From: Reticulitermes lucifugus
Lineage: Eukaryota; Arthropoda; Insecta; Blattodea; Rhinotermitidae
Assembly: GCA_026260175.1 (NCBI GenBank)
Contig: JAKCWW010000034.1
Span: 159,275-189,775 of the forward strand
Direction: 5' to 3'
Length of the DNA stretch: 30,501 bases
In this document: positions 1-9,752 of the stretch, piece after piece
Numbering within the stretch: the first letter of the stretch is position 1
Layout of the letters: every line of letters begins with the position of its first letter
Notes under the pieces: model-generated
What the model was told of the DNA's origin: nothing
The model's database searches: none
The model's input: the letters and a program-made list of their open reading frames with translations, nothing else
Made by a program: the position numbers and the translations under genes

Positions 1-62
1 AAACCTCGAAATGAGGAGGCCTAGGCACCCGAAAAGGGGCTGTTGAGCCATAGGGAAAAAAA
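1..62 (+). mobile_element. SINE-A, 3' end only
   Basis: This is the 3' end of a tRNA-derived SINE whose head lies upstream of the window. It shows the family's terminal block: a small stem-loop cctc-gaaat-gagg, then the ggct-gttg-agcc stem-loop, the word gagccatag and an A-tract at about 55-62. The same block ends the complete copies at 14067-14329 and 27041-27302. SINEs are non-coding, transcribed by RNA polymerase III and moved by a LINE's reverse transcriptase. The 5' TSD is outside the window. Confidence 0.85.
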
Positions 63-708
63 TGTATAAGAAATTATTATAGAATTTGGGGTCAGGAAAT
101 GGGATATACCGCGAAACTCCTCGGCCAGAATGGCCAACAAGCGGACTCATAAAGGAAAAGGAATGATATCCAAAGGAAGAGCACGAGCGCTAGCCACACA
201 ACTACGAAACTCAGGGCCTTCGTGATAAGATCCTATTTAGAATATGAGGTCAGAAGTAATACACAGCATAGGCGCCTACTTAGATAAAGCAGCAAGCACG
301 TTGCATTTTAACCCCAGACTTATGAATGAAATTGAGTTGGTTCCCTCAGCGGTTAACGATATTACAGACTGGAGCAGTCTATACTGAATAGTGTGCTTCG
401 TAGAGATAACTTATTTTTCCAAGTTAACCCTTTAGGTACGAAACATAATCTGTTTTATTACCGCACAGAAAGCACGCTCAATTGTTTTTATAAAAAGCAG
501 TCACTAAATGTTGTGCAGGGCAAAGTCGCTTTACATAAATACATTGAGGGCAGAGAAATAAATGTACTGTGATGGCAGAATTCATTTTTTGATTATTAAA
601 CTTGGTGGTACGTAAAGTAGTCACTGTGCTTTAGAAGGCTAATCCCATAAAGACTGCCGTGAAACAGGTCACAACCCTTTCTCCACAATACTTTCAATTC
701 ACCGTTTA
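63..708. other. Unannotated AT-rich stretch
   Basis: No gene, tRNA, tandem repeat or recognised transposon fragment is visible here on either strand. Open frames are short and frequently interrupted. Confidence 0.5.
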
Positions 709-852
709 AAATCGCCCTTCCAACAGGACGTTGCAGTAGTCTGCAGTTGAGGAATAAAGTCTTTTACCCTGTGACACCGTGTCGTTGGGCAAGCAGTTCC
801 AGACGTTTGGAATAATCGTAGTGCCTTCTTCTTGACCCTGAAAGGGAAGCCA
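709..852 (-). mobile_element. Possible C-terminal remnant of a non-LTR retrotransposon
   Basis: The minus strand has a 48-codon open frame ending at a TAA (706-708), with an in-frame TAG just upstream (853-855) and no start codon. Its translation contains VWNCLPNDTV (from about position 804) and ends LLEGRF. A W-N-x-L-P motif near the C-terminus is typical of CR1/Jockey-type ORF2 proteins, which makes a decayed LINE 3' coding end plausible. The catalytic domains (endonuclease, reverse transcriptase) are not seen nearby. A different frame on the same strand is open for 98 codons (699-995) but looks meaningless. The match rests on one short motif and is uncertain. Confidence 0.27.
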
Positions 853-889
853 CTAGGATCCTTCGAAACGTACGGAACTACTTGCCCAA
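785..889. repeat. Long imperfect hairpin (44-nt arms)
   Basis: Arms 785-828 and 846-889 are reverse complements at 36 of 44 positions with no gaps, around a 17-nt loop (829-845). The outer 24 nt match at 21 of 24: ttgggcaagcagttcc on the left against ttgggcaagtagttcc as the complement of the right arm. It overlaps the possible LINE C-terminus. It could be a palindromic piece of a transposon, a MITE-like fold or a small-RNA-type hairpin. Confidence 0.8.
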
Positions 890-3800
890 AGAAAAAACAT
901 GACAGCCAAAAAAGACTTGAATCAGCATTACAGCTGTGAGAATTTAAAAAAAATATGCCACAGATTTTATGACTCATAATTGTTTTTCGGGACACTGCGT
1001 GTTCGGTCCTTAACAGACATTCAGTGACTTCCGTCTGTCCATCCAGGATTTTCCTTTCACTTCGTTACTAAAGACTCTCCTTCATCTTCGATTTTATACA
1101 ACCTATGCAGCTGAGATGGCAGAGTTAAATACACATACACGGTAGTCCTTACAACCTACGTCGTAAGCCAATAAATATCATCTAGAGTTGATTATAACGT
1201 TATTAAACAAATATCAAACAGATATCGACAGACTTTGGCCTCAGGAAGATTGGTTGTAAATATGTTAAAAAGTGTTACTGCATGTGAAGGGGGAGATGAG
1301 ATTTGGCCCGCCCTCCGCTGAATTTACACAGCGGTTCCATTGTATTCATGGCGAGGGATATATTGACAATGGAATGAAATGGTGTGTCGGGTACACTGAG
1401 ACTCTATGATATATGAATTGCAGTTCCGCACTTGCGTTATGTGGTATTTGGGACGTGGGAACATAATATTAAAAAGTATTGCGAAGACTTCAGATTAAAA
1501 CAGCTTTATAAGGAGTATAATGGTGGGCATTTTTAATGAAAGCGAAAAACTTCAGGAAATTTTGTAAGTTTAAAATTTTCAACTGTTGGAAGAAGACAGT
1601 GGACTGAATCACTCATAAATTGTACCACTTACCCAGTTAAATTGTTACTTCGCTGTTCAGTTAGTGAACTATTTAGCCAATTAGGTATCCAGCTAACTAC
1701 TCAGCCAATCAATTGACAGGAAGTAGGTTATAAGGATAATAAAATCGAGATTCCAGTAACTGTGTTTCCCAAATAGGTCTGCAAAACTGAATGATACCGA
1801 TCCTATTATGAGCCTTCACGAAGCCGTTGAAAAACGCGACTTCTATCTTCTTTACGTTTGTCTGTCTGTCCGTCTGTTCATCTCTTCGCAGGCCACAGGA
1901 GGACTGCCGCAAGACGAATTTTCGTAAACTTTTTTTTCGAGATTCCCACTAAAATTTGTGGATATATTCTTATTTTGGGTAAACCAGACAAACGTAAGAC
2001 ACTTTACAAGAAAACCTAGGTAAATTGATGATATCTTACGTAATTAGACTTCGTGACTGAGATTAATTATCTTCTTTGTGACTTTAGGCTTGAGAAGGAA
2101 AATATATTGGTGATCTAAACAAAAACGTCAAGCAGCATGAGCAGTACCTCGCGGTTTTCGAGATATCGATAATCGATTTTATCTGTTGTTAAAATACAGA
2201 AAAAAAAATTATAAAGTGTGTTGGGACAAATATGAAAAATTGTGTATACGGTTCACATATTTACAACGTTAGTGTTTTTCTCGAAAACAATCACGAATTT
2301 AAAATCGATCGAAAATAAAAGAGTGAATAGGCCACTTGGGAACATTTTCTAACTTGTTTGAGCTTAGTGTCTTAATTCAACGCCTTTATTCATCATACTT
2401 AACTTTTAGTGAAAATTTGTTTAATAACAGACAATTAAGATATTAAAGCACGTTTGGTACCTTGCACCTGTATTTCTCAAACTGTATGAAAATTACATGG
2501 CGACATTTTGAGTTATTTTATACACAACTGAGAATAACCCACAAAATGTTGTTATTGTCACCCCATCAACTGTCCATCTGTTTTAGTGTTGTTACCCTTA
2601 TAATTTTATTCTCTCCTGTAGCATATTTTTTTAAATATTGTAAATTTGTTAACTTACCACTTTTAATATCTTATTCTCCAAGCTCGTCATGTATTACTCA
2701 TTCATAAAACGTTTATATTAAATAAAATCCTTGTGTAAGGTCTAATGTGTAACGCACAAAAATAAAAAAGCCTAAATGATGAGCGTTAAGAAGTTTGAAA
2801 TATATACACGTAACATAATATTCGCACTAAACTTCAGAGTAACCAAAGACGATTTTTTGCAAAGAGGACTATTTAATTATGTTACTACATGCCGCCACGT
2901 GGGATGATTGAGGAGCACCACACTACGCTGTACTGTGAAAAATATTGGTCTTAGTTCTACAGTGTGGATTGTACCGCCACTACTCCAAACAGTGTCTGCA
3001 GTGTAGCTGACTTCGTGTGCACCCTACACACAACCTATCAGGGCTACAACCCTCTATCGCTCTCCATACTAACACATTTAGTGTCCCTCCTGAGCAATAC
3101 CGAAAAGAACAAAATTGCTTTGTAAATAAATGAGGCAGAAACATTGGTACTCTTACTGTGTTTGTAAAATGTTTGGAATGACGTAACGTTTTGTGAATAT
3201 TTTATAAGTGACTGATTATATAATTGTTAGCATTAAGTACACCTCATATTAAAACTTCGAAGCACAAAGCCTGAGGGTGTGAACGTGTGAAGTTTACTTC
3301 GCTGATCAGGGGAAGGTGTGCATTAGCTGTATTTATAACACGGCAAAGCATTTTCCGGTTCCGTAAGCAGAGAAACATTTTGCCAGGTGAGAAACTATTG
3401 ATGTTTCAAGGACGATTGTGCCATCGAGGTACCTGGATATGCATATGAGTAGGGCACACTTGTTCAACAGGTACCGGGGGCCCTTTCCTAAGGGAAAATG
3501 GGACCAGGTCTTGAAGCTAAGCACTCAGTTCCAGCCAGTGTCATGATTAAGGAATTGGAGAGCTACTACAACTAGCAAAGCTCCCATTTGCTTTCATTGA
3601 TCGCAATGTAATAAATTTACATTTGTTAACTTCACCCATATAGACTATTAAACGCTCCTGTTCTTTGCTTTGGCTTTAAGTAAATTTTATTAAGGACTTG
3701 AGTATTTTATTTATTATTATAGTCATATAAATTAATTAATAAATTAATAGAGTATTTTTCCTGACCAATATCTGTTGTCACTTATCGCCGCCGTGATAAT

Positions 3801-4359
3801 GAGCAACTTGGAGGCCTGAGTTACATAAGATAAAGGAGTCGACAGGAAGCGACAAACTATATTGGCCAAGTAAATAGTATCCCTGTATGAACACGTACAG
3901 TTATATGGATGCATGCACCATTTGATCAGTTTTACATTATTTACGACTGTGACTCCAAAAACTGATTAAGTTCAACTATATGGATTTAGCGGTTCCCAAA
4001 TAACGAACCAGCGTATGGACAGGCTGATTGTGTTTTACAAAGCAGCGTAAAAACGTGACTGCAGAAACAAGACAGAGCATATCATGTTATTAAACAACAT
4101 GTAAAATTTAAATTCAAAGAAGTAGCCTAGAGAATAGGTGAAAATAATTCTGTCATCAGGCGAGTTGTAAATATTAATGATTGATTTATTGCCTGTCTGA
4201 ATGACTGATTAGATGAGTCATCTTTCCTTTTCTGAACCCGAGTTTTCGGAAAGTGATTCTCTGGATCCGATCAGAATTAGAATTGGAAAATGGCCGGATC
4301 ATCTTCCATGTTATTTCATACTGCCTGATCTTATCTAAAAATTTACAATCTGTATTCCT
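890..4359. other. Unannotated stretch
   Basis: About 3.4 kb with no recognisable gene. Open frames of 60-80 codons occur on both strands (1709-1912 minus, 2462-2707 plus, 3333-3524 minus) but none resembles a known protein. Minor items are a short pyrimidine-rich microsatellite (1856-1879), a stem-loop at 3481-3502 (ccctttcc / ggaaa-at-ggg around a taag loop) and an AT-only patch near 3700-3760. Confidence 0.5.
1856..1879 (+). repeat. (GTCT)n imperfect microsatellite
   Basis: About 24 bases of gtttgtctgtctgtccgtct type. Such short tracts often lie inside old transposon remnants, but no element is identifiable around it. Confidence 0.6.
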
Positions 4360-4412
4360 AAGACCCATTGAGCTATAATCCGGTGGTTGCGGGTTCGATT
4401 CCCGATGGGGTA
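4360..4412 (+). repeat. tRNA-like SINE head fragment
   Basis: A good polymerase III B box (ggttcgattcc, 4392-4402) sits in a short GC-richer block. The flanks do not form a tRNA acceptor stem and no A box is clear, so this is not a functional tRNA gene. It is most likely the head of a tRNA-derived SINE. The opposite-strand translation HRESNPQPPDYSS is typical of such repeats in insect protein sets. Confidence 0.45.
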
Positions 4413-5157
4413 ATACATAAGAAATGCCATACTGATTCATTATTTCTTAAATAATGTTCTGGCAGAGCGTGGAGGTTTATCTAACAATAAGTCAAAATTT
4501 AGATCAATTTTACTTTTCTAAAACTATTATTCATGCTAATAAAACAACCAATTCAAAATACACCTCAGGCTATTTCATAGAATATATATATTTGGTACAG
4601 GTCTATGGGCCAGGTCACAAAAAAATGCTAATAACTTACTGGCCATTTAGGTTGTTTGTTGGTTGTGCTGCAATTATGGCAGCCCCACATCCTGCGAATA
4701 ACACGAATAACACCTGCACTTAACATTTATTTTATGTTGAAAGAGTACGTAATTATAGAACAACGTACGTTAAAAGAACACGGGACTGTGCAAACAGTTC
4801 TCGCTCTAAGACACAACACTTGTTTGACAAGATGCAGACATTACCTAAAGTGTTTGTTTGTTTATTTATTTAACCCTTTAAAGACGAAAATTAGCGTGAA
4901 TTACAGCCTAATTAAAGATTCATTTCGTACCGAGCAGTAAACATGTTCCGACTTCGTTGTAAAGACCAGTCAGTTATTGCCGTATAGGGAAATAATTACT
5001 GTATAGTCTGAGGTACATAAGAATCACAGAAACACAGTCTACATGCAGAGTATAAAATTTCTGAGCGCCAAGCCTAGTGTTATATGAAAGTAGCCACTGG
5101 ACCATAACAGGTTAACGCCTCTGCCAGTATAGCCGATTAGAAAATAGATCTGATGAT
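4413..5157. other. Unannotated stretch with a small GTTT/ATTT microsatellite
   Basis: Two overlapping plus-strand frames of 89 and 94 codons (4454-4723, 4656-4940) have no recognisable motif. The second reads through the short (GTTT)n(ATTT)n tract at 4851-4871. Nothing else is identified. Confidence 0.45.
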
Positions 5158-5352
5158 TAGTAAATGAGGAATTGGAAAGACTGTCGAAAGAAGCGATCTT
5201 GGCCTAGTTTGAGGTATTGTCTGCTTTCGTGCGAAGAACCTGACTAAACCACGAAATCCTCCTGCAGTTCAGCCGGTATGCAGGCCACGATTTGAACCTG
5301 AGACCTTCCGAATAAGAAGCAGGAACGCTGCTCTCTTGACCGCCAATTTCTG
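5158..5352 (-). mobile_element. Degraded tRNA-derived SINE (SINE-C)
   Basis: On the minus strand a tRNA-like head has an A-box-like tggcggtcaag (5345-5335) and a B box ggttcaaatcg (5298-5288). Downstream is a body containing gaggatttcgtggttt and gatcgcttctttcgacagtc. The TTTcGTGGTTT core is shared with the element at 7042-7225, and similar cores are common in insect SINEs. No clean TSD was found, which suggests an old copy. Confidence 0.5.
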
Positions 5353-6172
5353 TCCCGCTGAAGTGAAATTACGATTAAGCTACAAGTAATACACTAGCAC
5401 ACATGATCCAGAGTTCCTCCTACAAGGGCTTCGACGATATGAACCAACCTCAGGACCAAGATTCTGAAACCGAAGCCCCCGAATAAGTAGATATTATAAC
5501 CTGTAGAGTGACCTTCTGCAAAATACTTTCCTTTGACCTCTTCCCTATTCAGTTATATTTGTACAACTCACTTCTTTGTCTATTTATGACCTACTGATAG
5601 TGTGCTTCAAATAGTGAGAAGCTAGATAAGACAATTTCCATTTATATTGTCAAATAGAAAAGTCACGGTGAACGGAAGTGACGGAGTTTTACACTATATC
5701 TCTTTCGTCGCTCGGAAAGAGGTAGAGAGTTTACGACTGGATTTGTTTTCCGGTTGTCATCTGCACAGCCTAAATCGAATTACAGAGCAGCTGCGCGGCT
5801 GGCCTGCGGGTCAGACGTTGCTGACCTGTTGACCTGTGCTAAGTGTACATGATAATTCTACCTCTACAGTCATCCACTGTGAGGGACATTAGCTCCCTGT
5901 TCCCGGAACTATTTCACCACCTGCATTAGAACTTCCTTCTGCTGACGGAGTTGAAGCACGTAGTCTTTATGATATGCTAATTGCGGCGTCCTCCCCCCTT
6001 TTCGTCAACCGCCCCCTTCCCACTTACGAAACCTTTTTGTAACATGTGTGTTATTCTCTCCCAAATTTATATTTTCAGACCTGCCCATCGGCTCGCCAAG
6101 TTTGGAAAGTAATTCATAAGTCTGCAATTACGAATCAACTCAATTATCTAATTCCTTGTAACAGAATTATTT
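5353..6172. other. Unannotated stretch
   Basis: No gene recognised. A 61-codon plus-strand frame (5647-5832) has no familiar motif. A C-rich patch lies around 5990-6020. Confidence 0.5.
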
Positions 6173-6676
6173 TTGAAAAGCGGATGTCACCCAGATGATC
6201 AAGAGATTTCCTGGGTTTTACGGAAATCGAAACTCATTACCCTAATCACAAAAGCCCTGTCACTGGGCCTTTTCACTGAGCTCGTTGAACTCAAGGGCCT
6301 GTTAGATCTTCGCCAACGCTACAGAGGAACGTGCTGCAATATCTTCAAAGCGCAAGTACGTGGATGTAGCAAACTCTTCCTAAACTCTGATCACATGTCA
6401 CAAAACAGTAGGCCTAAACTTTATATTTACATCGGTGAGAACCTCAGATCTCACGCACTTGAATCCAGTCCAAATAACTATATCAACATCCATTTTTGTG
6501 TTACGCTAAAATTTATACCTAGGTCTCTCAAAAGTTCTCTGCCCTTACTTATACTTTCCTATCTGATAATGTTGTGCGCATTTCTCAACTCCGTGTGCGC
6601 TACAGTCTTCCTCCTTCTCATCGTTTGTTTGATTACCCTAATAATATTCTGCAGAGAGTATAAATTACTTGTATGA
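6173..6676 (+). other. 167-codon open frame of unknown status
   Basis: One of the two longest open frames in the window. It begins at a TTG rather than an ATG; the first internal methionines are well downstream. The N-terminal half is polar and unremarkable. The C-terminal 45 residues are strongly hydrophobic (LLILSYLIMLCAF then VFLLLIVCLITLIIF) and could form two membrane segments, but AT-rich DNA produces such stretches by chance. No homology is recognised, and there are no convincing splice sites or neighbours. By a rough estimate a 167-codon run is expected about 0.03-0.1 times in a window like this. It could be an old exon or transposon fragment, or chance. Confidence 0.12.
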
Positions 6677-6687
6677 AGATATTTAAG

Positions 6688-6711
6688 AATAATAATAATA
6701 TTATTATTATT
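6688..6711. repeat. (AAT)4(ATT)4 palindromic microsatellite
   Basis: A perfect 24-bp inverted repeat made of AAT units followed by ATT units, in an otherwise AT-rich patch. It is a smaller version of the tract at 21571-21617. Confidence 0.85.
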
Positions 6712-7041
6712 ACTATTAAATATAATATTATTCTCAGAATATAATGATGATTTTTTCCCACTTTATACTCACGTTGCTCTACATTTGTATTACTTAAAGA
6801 ATTACTTATGAACCAGTTTGCAGGACAATATAAAATAAATAATAAAACCGAAGTTATGAAAGGAGTACTGCGGCCTAAATTAGTTTTGGACCACTGTTTG
6901 AAGAATGTCATTGCTGTTTAAAATGAATAAAGTAGTTTATCTTGAATGAAGCTTTAAAGGTAGATACCAGTATAATACTTTTTCACGTTGTTAAATGCAG
7001 ATAATATGTTACCCTCAGTTGTAATAACAGAAAATTCGAAG
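6712..7041. other. Unannotated AT-rich stretch
   Basis: A minus-strand 92-codon frame (6633-6911) is rich in Ile, Leu and Tyr because of base composition. It overlaps the palindromic microsatellite and looks spurious. Confidence 0.5.
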
Positions 7042-7225
7042 TTAGATTGCAAAGCCTTGCATACTGCTGTAACGGCAAGGCTCTCGAATCCTGTTCGGGA
7101 ACAAATGGGTAGGTAAATCTGCCGGACTACCGCCTATACTGACTGCGGTTTTGTGGTTTTTCTGTCTCTTGAGGTCTATGTTGGGATAGTAACGTACCCA
7201 ACGAAGGGTCCTATCCCAGAAAAGG
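7042..7225 (+). mobile_element. Degraded SINE-C-like element
   Basis: A B-box-like ctctcgaatcctg (about 7080-7092) is followed by a body with tgcggttttgtggtttttc and a gggatagtaacgtacccaac block. The GGTTTtGTGGTTT core matches the minus-strand element at 5158-5352. The A box is not clear and the ends are not defined by a TSD. Confidence 0.4.
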
Positions 7226-7527
7226 GAGTCTCAACTATTGCATCGTGGAAACCTCAAGACTCTCAAATTGCAGCAACCATTATTTGTCCGCTGTCAGTAA
7301 TAATGTGCTAATCATATTTCATATTAGGCATGTATAACCTGTTCAGTTTAAACAGAGCTTCCCAACAGATTTAGGTATTAATTGTGTATTTATACATTAC
7401 TAAATAACAGAAAATATTTGACTTTATAATATTCATACCGTGCATTGTCATTTGAACACACAACACTTGATCAACAGATGCACTCTTATTATACGTTTTT
7501 GTATTTGCAATACAATCGCTGTGAACT
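7226..7527. other. Unannotated stretch
   Basis: No gene or known repeat is seen. It lies just 3' of the hammerhead motif on the minus strand and may belong to the same old retroelement, but no protein-coding trace of one is visible. Confidence 0.4.
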
Positions 7528-7572
7528 AGTCCGACATGTTTCGATCCCTTGTTGGGACCATCATCAGGGACT
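7528..7572 (-). ncRNA. Hammerhead ribozyme motif (type I, minimal stem III)
   Basis: Read on the minus strand from 7572: AGTCC (stem I 5' strand), CTGATGA (7567-7561), one extra T (7560), GGTCCC, a 5-nt AACAA loop, GGGATC (stem II, 6 bp with one G-T wobble), GAAA (7542-7539), CATG, TC, then GGACT (7532-7528). GGACT pairs perfectly with AGTCC as a 5-bp stem I. In hammerhead numbering, G10.1-C11.1, A15.1-U16.1, C15.2-G16.2 and the cleavage C17 (7533) are all present, so self-cleavage is predicted between 7533 and 7532. The extra U after A9 is unusual but tolerated in some natural viroid and satellite hammerheads. A two-pair stem III suggests activity as a dimer. Hammerheads with tiny stem III are known from Penelope-like retroelements; membership of one here is inference, because no reverse transcriptase is seen. 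Confidence 0.78.
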
Positions 7573-9410
7573 TTTTTAATTACAAATTACGCATTACAAA
7601 CTAACAATATAGGTACATATTAAAAGTATAAGATGTATAGAGAGTAAAGCTGTACGCTATCTCTCTGTTGGGTTCTTGATCCACTGTGTATCGGAAATTG
7701 TCTGTTTACGTGTGGGCGGCTAAGACAGTATTTGAGTCTACGATTGTCTGCTTCAAACCGGCGTTAAGGCTTATTCACCCTCTAAACTAAAATGCGAATA
7801 ACAATATTTCCTCCAGAGTAAAGTACAAAAGCGTGTTATAAATCACTTCCTTGAATTTATGGACGAGGTATTCAAAGTATGGAGCTTTCCCTCCAAACTC
7901 CACTATATTCTAATGGCGTGATTGTCTAGTGCAAAAGCAATTGTATCTGCATTAGAAGTAGCAACGGTAAACGATACCGCAGCTGGATATGATCTGCGAA
8001 CTTTACATGCCGAGTGTGCACCTGTCGTCCGCGGTGTCCTCAGGCAGGTTTCGGAAACTACCATGAGGGCCGTAATTCAATGGCAGTGACGCTACATGCA
8101 GGCTAACGGAGCGGACAGCTGCAGGGTACGTGCGCTTTGTCCACGTTTTCAGATATTTCTCTACACCTAAGTCACTTTTCCTACCGAACATGCAGACAGG
8201 CCTCCAATTAGATAAAGGGGAAAGATAAACTTGCCTCAGTGAATACTTGTACGTATTCCGTCATGAAGGCATACAACGGAATATGCAGGTAAAATTCTAC
8301 GCATTTCTAACTCCAGCAATGGATAGACATTAGTGTTTAGACTCCAGCTCCGGTTGCTGTACTCTTGATGCAAACGCGACGACAATGTGAGCACTTAGCC
8401 TGCCTATGTATGATTACAAAGGCAGAGAAAGAAAGAAAAAAGAAAGAATGAAATCCCTTCCTTAACGGGAAGTATGTTAAAGAAATTCTAAGTTGCTTTG
8501 AAAACGTAAAAGTAAAGAGTACCTTAATTCTTCTCTTAAAACTGTTTGAAATTATCTAGACGTTATGTATTAGGCTGTAAGCTATGACGTATTCATGTAC
8601 GTCTGCAGTTTGTAATTATGTTCACATGCTTAAAATGTCTCAAATTATTTATGACGTCATACATTCACCAACTTGCTAGGAGTTTTAGTAGATGCACTGC
8701 GTATTTACGGCTTCCTGGTTGATTTCCGACAAATTAAGGCAGCACTCTAAGTAAACTGTCATGTAATACAAGGATACACTTCCGCATACTGTCCTGCAGT
8801 GAATTTCCATATAGACCACGGAGTTTGTAACATAAAGAAAGGGACAACTACAGACGCTACATCTGTAATTCTGTGCCAGGTTTACATTGCATGGTAAGCG
8901 AAAGAGCGCTCGAAATTCTCAAATGTATTACATAAGAATTTTTATGTTTACGATCTCATAGCCTCATGTTCCATGGTTCTGCTCAGTTACTTCAGGCATT
9001 GCGTGAGATTACTTTAAAATATTCCACCTTGAACGTACTAATAAAGATACTGAGGTGATAAAATCACACTTCTGAAAGAAGATTGTATTTTTGTTTAGAA
9101 AATACCGCATTACAAATAACAGGAACTTTGCACTAGTAACCATATACATTTGTCGAGTTCGCGTGTGGACAGGCTGTTTTTTTATCCTATTATTCCTACC
9201 AGTTTCTTTCATTCCTTCCCCTAATCATATGTCTAATATGTCATATTCCACAGAAGGTTCTTTTTTTCCAGCTTGTACGTGATCAAATATGATTAAACAG
9301 CCTTAATAAAAAAGTATATTTTCTAATTTCGGGGTCTTAGAAATATAACAACAACAATTTCCTAGTTATCACTCCCACAGGGTTTGTCTTATTCCCTAGT
9401 GCTCGAGACC
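7573..9410. other. Unannotated stretch
   Basis: No gene recognised in 1.8 kb. Open frames of 62-67 codons (8003-8191 minus, 9009-9212 minus, 9091-9282 plus) lack motifs. The part next to the ribozyme motif (7573-7780) may be retroelement sequence. A TGACGTCA octamer occurs at 8653-8660 without supporting promoter context. Confidence 0.45.
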
Positions 9411-9426
9411 GGGGGGTGGGGGGGGG
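9411..9426 (+). repeat. G-run (G6-T-G9)
   Basis: Fifteen of sixteen bases are G. The run could form a G-quadruplex or simply be a slippage-prone homopolymer, where the assembled length may be unreliable. Confidence 0.8.
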
Positions 9427-9720
9427 TTTGAAAGGAGAACTGACAGACGTGTGAATGGCTGCTACATTTCTTTCCTATTTATTAAAGAAAGAAACAAATA
9501 CAAGGTCGTTTAGTAAATAGTGGAAAAAAGTACTTGCTAAATGAGAGCCTGGGTAATGTACTTTTTATGTCATTCCTGTCACAGAGTTCATGGGTGGTAG
9601 TGATGACGTATTACGATGTTAATTACAAAACATTTATGACGCTTTTGAGTATATGTTCGTGAAGTGGGTGTTAACTTTTTACACGAAAGTAACAAAAATA
9701 CCGTCCTTATCATTTCGGGC
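9427..9720. other. Unannotated stretch
   Basis: Nothing recognised beyond scattered short A- and T-rich runs. Confidence 0.45.
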
Positions 9721-9752
9721 TCGACAGGTTTCGGTAAAACGTACCAGTCAGG
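9721..9752 (-). ncRNA. Decayed hammerhead-like motif
   Basis: On the minus strand: CTGAC, T, GGTA, CGTTT, TACC, GAAAC, CTGTC. Stem II (GGTA/TACC), GAAA and a GTC triplet after a short stem-III-like segment are in the expected order. The G8-A9 residues of the CTGANGA box appear deleted and no stem I partner is visible, so it cannot be active as it stands. It may be chance. Confidence 0.25.

Noticed and set aside
4392..4402. tRNA gene at the B box ggttcgattcc
   Set aside because: No matching acceptor stem or clear A box; a SINE head fragment is more likely.
8035..8072. Hammerhead-like ccgaaacctg with cctca/tgagg arms on the minus strand
   Set aside because: No CTGANGA box and no cleavage triplet in the right place.
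8653..8660. Perfect CRE (TGACGTCA)
   Set aside because: A single 8-mer with no promoter, transcript or neighbouring gene; chance is adequate.
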